Assembly (NCBI GenBank): GCA_035651595.1
Contig: DASRFJ010000364.1
Location: forward strand, 1 to 5,740
DNA: 5,740 nucleotides
Source: JAFARZ01 sp035651595
GTDB lineage: Bacteria; Actinomycetota; Actinomycetes; Streptosporangiales; Streptosporangiaceae
Reading direction: 5' to 3'
Shown here: positions 1 to 4,876 of the stretch, in pieces
How the letters are laid out: every line of letters begins with the position of its first letter
Numbering within the stretch: the first letter of the stretch is position 1
Notes under the pieces: model-generated
What the model was told of the DNA's origin: nothing
What the model saw: only the letters and a program-made list of their open reading frames with translations
Database searches by the model: none
Program-made: the position numbers and the translations under genes

Positions 1-17
1 TGCAACCCATTTGTCCG

Positions 18-299
18 GTGACACGCGCGCCGACTCCCACCGGTCAATCTGGCCGATCATCACCCGGGTCCGAGTCGATCCGGCAAGGCGACGACCCTGC
101 CGCGCGCCCTGCTCGTCCTGACCCGCCAGCACACCACCCGCTGACAGATGATCATGAACTGTGCCCAGCCGCTCCCACCAGCCCGAGCAGGCCCCAGCCG
201 CCGGCCGGAGCGGAGGTGGGTGAGCCGTGTTTCCTGCCCGGCGACCGGCTGGTTGCGTCGCGGCACTGGCTGGCTCATGCTCTGCATGAACCCTACTGA
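18..299 (+). CDS. Doubtful small open frame upstream of the decayed helix-turn-helix frame
   Basis: Not recognised. The frame is open from the left window edge; GTG at 18 is the first start visible, without a ribosome-binding site. The first 60 residues are Pro, Ser and Ala rich with poor codon bias, typical of a chance frame. The last 27 (from a GTG at 219, ending FLPGDRLVASRHW and ALHEPY) look more protein-like, with G/C-rich third positions. The TGA at 297-299 touches the GGAG that precedes the TTG of the next frame at 312, an operon-like spacing. It may be the end of a gene entering from outside the window, a remnant, or noise. No domain or membrane segment is visible. Confidence 0.15.
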   Translation: MTRAPTPTGQSGRSSPGSESIRQGDDPAARPARPDPPAHHPLTDDHELCPAAPTSPSRPQPPAGAEVGEPCFLPGDRLVASRHWLAHALHEPY

Positions 300-311
300 C
301 GGAGCGATACC

Positions 312-623
312 TTGCGGACCGTCCAACTGTCCGACCATCCGGGTCAGGTGCGGGAAAGGCTCGCCACGGTCCGGCGTGGCAAGCAGGCCACGCTCGATGC
401 GGACCGCATCGACGCAGCTCGGGCCGCTTAACCCCATAACCGTTGACGCTGTCGGCACCTCGGCCGAAACCGTACGGGCACTCCTGCGGCAGCATGCGGT
501 GGCGCTCAGCCCGGCGAACGGGCAAGGATCGAGCGCCTGGTCGAGCGAGATCACGCTTACTTCGAGCGCAAGCGCGGCAACACTGGCGGGAACCCGGCCG
601 TCCGGAGAGCAGGCAGACGTTGA
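312..623 (+). pseudogene. Possible decayed small DNA-binding (helix-turn-helix-like) protein gene
   Basis: Seen: a TTG at 312, preceded by GGAG (301-304) at 7-base spacing, opens a 39-codon frame that ends ADRIDAARAA and TAA at 429-431. In the +1 frame, 442-510 reads VDAVGTSAETVRALLRQHAV. From about 513 to the TGA at 621-623 the original frame reads GERARIERLVERDHAYFERK and onward. Third positions are about 74-81% G/C in all three pieces, so each looks mildly coding. Joined, they form one plausible protein: a helix, then 'GTSAETVRALL', which resembles the recognition helix of resolvase-type or transposase-type helix-turn-helix domains, then a charged helix. Two compensating frame changes, near 425-442 and near 510-513, would be needed. 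The last piece has no start codon of its own. Inference: a pseudogene of a small regulator or mobile-element protein. The alternative is chance open frames in G+C-rich noncoding DNA. Confidence 0.3.
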
Positions 624-683
624 GCAATGACCGTCGCTGTCAGGTCAGCCAGGGACACCAGGCTGCCGACTACGAGTCCCTGT

Positions 684-695
684 ACTAGCGCTAGT
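684..695. promoter_or_regulatory. Perfect 12-bp palindrome, possible operator
   Basis: ACTAGCGCTAGT is its own reverse complement. It lies in noncoding DNA 69 bases beyond the tRNA 3' end. The CTAG cores are rare in G+C-rich genomes and occur in binding sites of dimeric regulators such as GntR-type proteins. No gene start or promoter that it would control is evident beside it, so an operator role is inference. Confidence 0.3.
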
Positions 696-714
696 GGTGC
701 GTTCGATCATGCGT

Positions 715-725
715 CGTCCTGGACG
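715..725. repeat. Short inverted repeat between the palindrome and the tRNA 3' end
   Basis: CGTCC, one base, GGACG. On the minus strand it would form a very tight stem about 40 bases past the tRNA 3' end. A one-base loop is sterically poor for RNA and no T tract follows, so it is not called a terminator. It could be a protein-binding half-site pair or chance. Confidence 0.25.
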
Positions 726-763
726 CGACAAATCAGCCGTTCGCCCGAAGCGGGGCCGCAAGC

Positions 764-841
764 TGGTGGGGCTACCTGGACTTGAACCAGGGACCTCTTC
801 CTTATCAGGGAAGCGCTCTAACCGAGCTGAGCTATAGCCCC
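764..841 (-). tRNA. ileT: tRNA-Ile (anticodon GAU)
   Basis: A full cloverleaf can be folded on the minus strand. The acceptor stem GGGGCTA (841-835) pairs with TAGCCCC (774-768). The D arm has GCTC/GAGC around a 10-base loop. The anticodon stem CTTCC/GGAAG encloses loop CTGATAA with anticodon GAT at 806-804. The variable loop is AGGTC, and the T arm CCTGG/CCAGG encloses TTCAAGT. The discriminator base is A (767) and a CCA end is encoded at 766-764. With CCA the gene is 78 bases. It delivers isoleucine at AUC and AUU codons. Its place after gyrA and the DUF3566 gene matches the position of ileT in other actinobacteria. Without the encoded CCA the gene would be 767-841. Confidence 0.97.
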
Positions 842-850
842 ATCGTGGCA

Positions 851-866
851 GCCAGACGGTGCTGGC
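851..866 (-). repeat. Small hairpin in the tRNA-Ile leader
   Basis: GCCAG / CTGGC arms of 5 bp with a 6-base loop, 10 bases upstream of the tRNA 5' end. It could help position leader processing or be chance; no T tract makes it a terminator. Confidence 0.3.
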
Positions 867-875
867 CACCCGGAG

Positions 876-905
876 AGATTACCGTATCTGGCGCGGATGC
901 GCGAA
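876..905 (-). promoter_or_regulatory. Weak candidate promoter for tRNA-Ile
   Basis: On the minus strand TAATCT (881-876) fits a -10 element, with TTCGCG (905-900) as a poor -35 at 18-base spacing; the latter overlaps the end of the DUF3566 gene. A start about 7 bases beyond would give a leader of roughly 28 bases that contains the 5-bp hairpin at 866-851. Read-through from the gyr operon is an alternative source of transcription. Confidence 0.3.
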
Positions 906-908
906 CGC

Positions 909-2237
909 TCAGTCGGTCTCCTTGAGGGTGACCTCGACCCCGCCGATCAGGCGGGAGGTGAGGTTGTAGATGACCGCGCCGATCGTGGACATGGCGGTGA
1001 TCAGCACGATGTTCAGGCCACCTAGCAGCACCGTATAGCCGAGGACCCGGGACGCGGTGAACCACTTCTTCACGTTGTAACCGGCCGAGTTCTGGCTGGA
1101 TGTCACGTTGTTCACCAAGTGCTGCAGCGAGTCGAACACGCCCAGCGCAGAGAGCACGGCGAACAGCACGGCCACCGCGACGAACAGCACGATGAACGCG
1201 ACGACGGAGACCGCGAAGCTGAACTTCATCACCGACCACGGCTCCACCCGGGAGATGGTCAGATGCGCCTGTCTGGCCGTGGAACGGCGGACCGTGGCCT
1301 TCGGCTTGCCCTTGGTGGCCGGGCCGGCGGCGGCGGGTCGCGGGAATGCCTGCGACGGGGCCGTCGAGGTCTGGCTGGCGGCCATCGGGCCGCTGGCGTC
1401 GGCCGATGCCGCGCTCAGCTTGGGCGACGAGGACTTCGACGAGGTGAACGGTGACGTCCGGACCGTCTGGTCCGGCGGCATCGGCGGGGCCGAGAACGCG
1501 TCATCCACGTCGAAGGCATTCCCGCGCGGCCGCTCGCCCGGCTTGACCGTCCCCCAGCCCTCCTTGAGGGGAGAGCCCCCCTTGAGGGGAGAGCCCTCCG
1601 TGCGGGGCGAGGGCTCGGCGGCGAGGGGCGAGGGCTCGACGGCCGACGCGGCCGACGCGGCCGTCTTGCCCGGGCGCGGCGCGAAGATGTCGTCGGCCGG
1701 CATGGCCGGGATCACCGCGGTGGGCGACTCCGGCTCGTCCTTCTTCTCCTCTCCGGCCTTGCCGGCCTCGCTGGCATCGGCCAGGTCCGCCGGACGCTGG
1801 TCCGCCGGACGCTGGGGCTCGCCGTCCGAACTCGGCTCCTCGGCGGCGGTGGCCGCCGGCTCAGGATCGACCGCGGCACTCAAGGTCTCAGCACTCAACG
1901 TCTCGTCACTCAGCGGCTTGTCGTCCGGCTTCGCCTTGCCGCTCCCGTTGCTGCTGGCCCGCGTCCCGTTGCTCGAGGCCGACCTGGTGGTGCTGCTTCC
2001 CGCGGTCTTGCGCGTTGGCGGCTTGCGGGTCGCGGTCCGCTTCGGCGCAGGCGTAGGCGCCGGCGTGGGCACTTCGGCAGCGCGGGTTGCCTGAACAGCG
2101 CTGTCGGCCTCGCTCGCACCCCCGTCAAGTTCCGCTTCGAGCGTGAGGTCGTCAAGGCCCTCGTCGACTGTCCGCCTGTCCAAGCCGTCCTCCTCTGTGC
2201 CGATGCTCAAGAGGTTATATCGGGACGAGCTGCCCAT
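909..2237 (-). CDS. DUF3566-family membrane protein with long disordered N-terminal region
   Basis: Conserved actinobacterial neighbour of gyrA (positional counterpart of M. tuberculosis Rv0007). Its biochemical role is not established to my knowledge. The C-terminal domain (about 324-440) carries the recognisable SRVEPWSVMK stretch (329-338), a first membrane helix about 341-368, a segment of about 30 residues that would be outside if the N-terminus is inside, a second membrane helix about 398-424, and a closing GGVEVTLKE (432-440). Residues 1-320 look disordered: acidic at first, then rich in Ala, Pro, Ser and Lys, with short internal repeats (QRPAD twice at 142-151, GSPLK twice at 215-225, PTPAP at 57-65). 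Basic residues at 309-322 just before the first helix favour an N-in topology. The ATG at 2237 gives 442 aa but has a poor ribosome-binding site; a TTG at 2183 (codon 19) has a perfect AGGAGG five bases upstream and would give 424 aa. It follows gyrA by 79 bases and precedes tRNA-Ile by 67. Confidence 0.9.
   Translation of the reverse strand: MGSSSRYNLLSIGTEEDGLDRRTVDEGLDDLTLEAELDGGASEADSAVQATRAAEVPTPAPTPAPKRTATRKPPTRKTAGSSTTRSASSNGTRASSNGSGKAKPDDKPLSDETLSAETLSAAVDPEPAATAAEEPSSDGEPQRPADQRPADLADASEAGKAGEEKKDEPESPTAVIPAMPADDIFAPRPGKTAASAASAVEPSPLAAEPSPRTEGSPLKGGSPLKEGWGTVKPGERPRGNAFDVDDAFSAPPMPPDQTVRTSPFTSSKSSSPKLSAASADASGPMAASQTSTAPSQAFPRPAAAGPATKGKPKATVRRSTARQAHLTISRVEPWSVMKFSFAVSVVAFIVLFVAVAVLFAVLSALGVFDSLQHLVNNVTSSQNSAGYNVKKWFTASRVLGYTVLLGGLNIVLITAMSTIGAVIYNLTSRLIGGVEVTLKETD
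1562..1614 (-). repeat. 18-bp period tandem repeat inside the DUF3566 gene
   Basis: CCTTGAGGGGAGAGCCC occurs at 1562-1578 and 1580-1596, with a degenerate third copy at 1598-1614. It encodes the GSPLKG/GSPLKE repeats at residues 215-226 and the preceding Glu-Pro-Ser-Pro-Arg segment. All units keep the frame. Confidence 0.8.
1641..1663 (-). repeat. 9-bp tandem repeat inside the DUF3566 gene
   Basis: GGCCGACGC repeated at 1641-1649 and 1650-1658 with a partial third copy, encoding Ala-Ala-Ser units at residues 193-199. Same low-complexity segment as the 18-bp repeat, in frame. Confidence 0.7.
1786..1815 (-). repeat. Perfect 15-bp tandem duplication inside the DUF3566 gene
   Basis: Two identical copies of TCCGCCGGACGCTGG, encoding the doubled QRPAD at residues 142-151. 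In frame; identity at every base, including third positions, points to recent duplication by slippage. Confidence 0.85.
2184..2196 (-). promoter_or_regulatory. Strong internal ribosome-binding site favouring a TTG start of the DUF3566 gene
   Basis: On the minus strand AGAGGAGG (2196-2189) is followed after 5 bases by TTG (2183-2181), in frame with the gene at codon 19. The ATG at 2237 has only GTGGTG nearby. This decides the start in favour of TTG on ribosome-binding grounds, although purine runs also arise from the encoded Glu-Glu-Asp. Confidence 0.45.
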
Positions 2238-2244
2238 ATGACAC
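2214..2244 (-). promoter_or_regulatory. Candidate promoter overlapping the first codons of the DUF3566 gene
   Basis: TATAAC (2219-2214) matches five of six bases of the TATAAT -10 consensus, unusual A/T-rich sequence for this genome. GTGTCA (2244-2239) is a four-of-six -35 at a long 19-base spacing. Transcription would begin near 2207, inside the reading frame from ATG 2237 but upstream of AGGAGG and TTG 2183, giving a normal short leader for the shorter protein. Confidence 0.35.
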
Positions 2245-2316
2245 CACTTGAGAAACCGGCTGGCCCCAGGTACTCTGCCTTACCCACTTGGGACGCCTCT
2301 GCCCCCGTCACGCGGA

Positions 2317-4857
2317 TTATTCCGCATCTTCACCGCCGGCACCCGGCACCTCGCCAGATGATACGTCCCCGCCGTCTTCGTCTGCCTCGTCGGAGGCCGC
2401 GGCTTCGGCGTTCCTGGCCAGTGCCACCACCGAGTCGCCGGACGCGAGGTTCATCAGCCGGACGCCCATGGTCTGCCGCCCGGACTGCTTCACCCCGGCC
2501 GCGCGGGTCCTGATGACGCCGCCGGCCGAGGTGATCGCGAACACCTCGTCCTCCGGCTTGACCATCAGCGCGCCGACCAGCTCGCCGCGCGCCTCCACGA
2601 TCTTCGCGGTGACGACGCCGAGCCCGCCCCGGCCGTGCAGCGGGTACTGGTCGGCCGGGGTCCGCTTGGCGTACCCGTTTCCGGTCGCCACCAGCACGTC
2701 CTCGGTGCCCTCGCGGACCACCAGCATGGCGAGCAGCGCGTCGCCGTCGCGGAACTTCATGCCGATCACGCCCGACGTGGCCCGGCCCATCGGCCGCAGC
2801 GAGTCGTCCGACGCGGTGAACCTGACGGCCTGGGCGCCCCTGGACACCAGGATCAGGTCCTCGTCAGGGGAGACCAGCCGGGCGCCGATGACCTCGTCGT
2901 CCTCGCGCAGGTTGATCGCGATGATCCCGCCAGAACGCGGGGAGTCGAAATCGGCCAGCCGCGACTTCTTCACCAGGCCGGACTTGGTCGCCAGGACCAG
3001 GTACGGGGCCACCTGATAGTCCCGCAGCGCGAGCACCTCGGCGATCCGCTCGTCCGGCTGGAACGCCAGCAGGTTCGCCACGTGCTGCCCGCGCGCATCC
3101 CGGCCGGCGTCGGGGAGTTCGTAGCCCTTGCACCGGTACACCCGGCCCTTGTTCGTGAAGAACAGGATCCAGTGGTGCGTGGTGGTGATGAAGAAGTGGT
3201 CCACGATGTCATCGGTGCGCAGCTGAGCGCCACGCACTCCCTTGCCACCGCGCCGCTGCGCCCGGTACAGGTCGGTCCTGGTCCGCTTGGCGTAGCCGCC
3301 GTAGGTGATCGTGACCGCCACGTCTTCCTCGGCGATCAGGTCCTCGTCGGCGACCTCGCCGTCGTAGGCGATGATCTGCGTGCGCCGCTCGTCGCCGTAC
3401 TTCTCGACGATCTGGCCCAGCTCCTCGCCGATGATCCGCCGCTGCCGCTCCGGCGAGTCCAGGATGTCCTGGTAGTCGGCGATCTTGGCTTCCAGGTCGT
3501 CCCGCTCGTCGACCAGCGCCTGCCGCTCCAGGGCGGCCAGCTTGCGCAGCTGCATGTCGAGGATGGCCTGCGCCTGGATCTCGTCGATGTCCAGCAGCGC
3601 GATCAACCCGATCTGCGCGGCCGCCGCCGACTCGCTGCCCCGGATCAGCGCGATGACCTCGTCGATCCGGTCGATCGCCTTGAGGAGCGCGGCGACGATG
3701 TGCAGCCGCTCCTGGGCCTTGCGCAGCCGGAACCTGGTGCGCCGGACGATGACCTCGATCTGGTGCGCCACCCAGTGCCGGATCATCTGGTCCAGCCGCA
3801 GCGTCCGGGGCACGCCGTCCACCAGGGCGAGCATGTTCGCACCGAACGTGTCTTGCAGCTGTGTGTGCTTGTACAGATTGTTCAGAACGACCTTGGCTAC
3901 AGCGTCCCTCTTCAGCACGATGACAAGACGCTGGCCGCTGCGGTCGCTCGACTCGTCGCGAACGTCGGAGATGCCGGCGACCGGGCCCTGAGCCAGCTCG
4001 GCGATCTTCTTCGCCAGCGCGTCGCGGTTCACCTGGAACGGCAGTTCCTTGGCGACCAGGCAGATCCGGCCCCGGGAGTCCTCCTCGACATCCACCACGG
4101 CGCGCATCATGATCGAGCCGCGCCCGGTGCGGTAGGCGTCGCGGATGCCGCGGCCGCCCACGATCAGCCCGGCGGTGGGGAAGTCCGGGCCCTTGATCCG
4201 CGCCATCAGCGCGTCGAGCAATTCCTCGTCGGTGGCGTCGAAGTGGTCCAGGTACCACTGGACGCCGGCGCCGACCTCGCGCAGGTTGTGCGGCGGGATC
4301 TTGGTGGCCATGCCGACCGCGATGCCCTCGGACCCGTTGATCAGCAGGTTCGGGAACCGGGCCGGGAGCACAACGGGCTCGCGCGACTTCCCGTCGTAGT
4401 TGCCGCGGAAGTCGACGGTGTCCTCGTTGATGTCCCGCAGCATCTCCATCGCCAGCGGGGCCAGGCGGCACTCGGTGTACCGCATGGCGGCCGGCGGGTC
4501 GTCGCCCGGCGAGCCGAAGTTCCCCTGGCTGTCGATCAGCGGCATACGCATCGACCACGGCTGCGCCATCCGGACCAGCGCGTCGTAGATCGACGAGTCG
4601 CCGTGCGGGTGATAGACACCCATCACCTCGCCGACCACCCGGGCGCACTTGAAGAAGCCGCGATCCGGGCGGTAGCCGCCGTCCAGCATCGCATACAGGA
4701 TCCGGACATGGACCGGCTTGAGCCCGTCCCGGACGTCCGGCAGCGCGCGGCCGACAATGACCGACATCGCGTAGTCGATGTAGCTGCGCTGCATCTCTAC
4801 CTGGATGTCGACCGGCTCGATCCGGTCGTGCGGGGGCTCCTGCGTTACATCAGTCAC
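2317..4857 (-). CDS. gyrA: DNA gyrase subunit A
   Basis: Breakage-reunion subunit of DNA gyrase; cuts and reseals both DNA strands and wraps DNA. It is full length (846 aa). The N-terminal domain carries VGRALPDVRDGLKP (34-48), the quinolone-resistance region YHPHGDSSIYD (82-92) and AMRYTE (124-129), whose Tyr127 is the catalytic tyrosine. Ser88 and Asp92 match E. coli Ser83 and Asp87, the residues of the quinolone-susceptible form. The coiled-coil arm region follows (about 370-490), then the GyrA box QRRGGKG at 534-540, which separates gyrase from topoisomerase IV, and the C-terminal beta-pinwheel blades to about 815. The tail from 818 is acidic and disordered (many D, E, G). The start is GTG at 4857; a purine-rich AAGGA overlapping the gyrB stop lies about 12 bases upstream. 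Odd residue: Val51 where most homologues have Arg (E. coli Arg46). gyrB ends 15 bases upstream and a DUF3566 gene begins 79 bases downstream. Codon use is typical high-G+C. Confidence 0.99.
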   Translation of the reverse strand: MTDVTQEPPHDRIEPVDIQVEMQRSYIDYAMSVIVGRALPDVRDGLKPVHVRILYAMLDGGYRPDRGFFKCARVVGEVMGVYHPHGDSSIYDALVRMAQPWSMRMPLIDSQGNFGSPGDDPPAAMRYTECRLAPLAMEMLRDINEDTVDFRGNYDGKSREPVVLPARFPNLLINGSEGIAVGMATKIPPHNLREVGAGVQWYLDHFDATDEELLDALMARIKGPDFPTAGLIVGGRGIRDAYRTGRGSIMMRAVVDVEEDSRGRICLVAKELPFQVNRDALAKKIAELAQGPVAGISDVRDESSDRSGQRLVIVLKRDAVAKVVLNNLYKHTQLQDTFGANMLALVDGVPRTLRLDQMIRHWVAHQIEVIVRRTRFRLRKAQERLHIVAALLKAIDRIDEVIALIRGSESAAAAQIGLIALLDIDEIQAQAILDMQLRKLAALERQALVDERDDLEAKIADYQDILDSPERQRRIIGEELGQIVEKYGDERRTQIIAYDGEVADEDLIAEEDVAVTITYGGYAKRTRTDLYRAQRRGGKGVRGAQLRTDDIVDHFFITTTHHWILFFTNKGRVYRCKGYELPDAGRDARGQHVANLLAFQPDERIAEVLALRDYQVAPYLVLATKSGLVKKSRLADFDSPRSGGIIAINLREDDEVIGARLVSPDEDLILVSRGAQAVRFTASDDSLRPMGRATSGVIGMKFRDGDALLAMLVVREGTEDVLVATGNGYAKRTPADQYPLHGRGGLGVVTAKIVEARGELVGALMVKPEDEVFAITSAGGVIRTRAAGVKQSGRQTMGVRLMNLASGDSVVALARNAEAAASDEADEDGGDVSSGEVPGAGGEDAE

Positions 4858-4876
4858 TTGATCCGATTTTCCTTAA
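4858..4876 (-). promoter_or_regulatory. gyrB-gyrA junction with ribosome-binding site overlapping the gyrB stop
   Basis: On the minus strand the gyrB TAA sits inside TTTAAGGAAAA; AAGGA then lies about 12 bases before the gyrA GTG. A second weak GGA is 5 bases before the GTG. The overlap of stop and ribosome-binding site suggests coupled translation, which would help keep GyrA and GyrB in balance (inference). Confidence 0.55.

Larger units (their letters stand above)
1..763. other. Region downstream of the tRNA-Ile 3' end without a secure gene
   Basis: About 760 bases with no intact gene that I trust on either strand. Long frames on the minus strand (60-554) read as basic, Arg- and Cys-rich, low-sense protein and appear to be shadows. 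On the plus strand there are broken coding-like pieces (18-299 tail, 312-431, 442-510, 513-623). Short inverted repeats are present at 275-289 (TCATGC / GCATGA, loop TCT), 363-380 (GCCACG / CGTGGC, loop of 6), 684-695 and 715-725. No second copy of the tRNA 3' end, no tRNA-Ala and no clear terminator with a T tract was found by eye. Confidence 0.6.

Noticed and set aside
60..554. Minus-strand 164-aa frame in the left region
   Set aside because: No recognisable motif, poor composition and no ribosome-binding site; the opposite strand has better coding-like pieces.
736..763. Possible intrinsic terminator after tRNA-Ile (CCCG / CGGG on the minus strand)
   Set aside because: Stem of only 4 bp with a 3-base loop and no T tract; not enough to call a terminator.
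1..763. CRISPR array or repeat array in the left region
   Set aside because: No regularly spaced repeats were found; only short, unrelated inverted repeats.
645..869. Minus-strand frame of 74 aa containing GYSSARLERFPDKEEVPGSS
   Set aside because: It is the well-known false translation of a tRNA gene; the frame runs straight through tRNA-Ile.
1108..2094. Plus-strand 328-aa frame opposite the DUF3566 gene
   Set aside because: Antisense shadow produced by strong third-position G/C bias and low-complexity sequence; the minus-strand gene has recognisable domain and membrane helices.
2288..3016. Plus-strand 242-aa frame opposite gyrA
   Set aside because: Ser/Thr/Pro-rich antisense shadow of the GyrA C-terminal coding region.
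3209..4648. Minus-strand 479-aa frame inside gyrA
   Set aside because: Arg-, Gly- and Pro-rich out-of-frame reading of gyrA with no sensible protein features.
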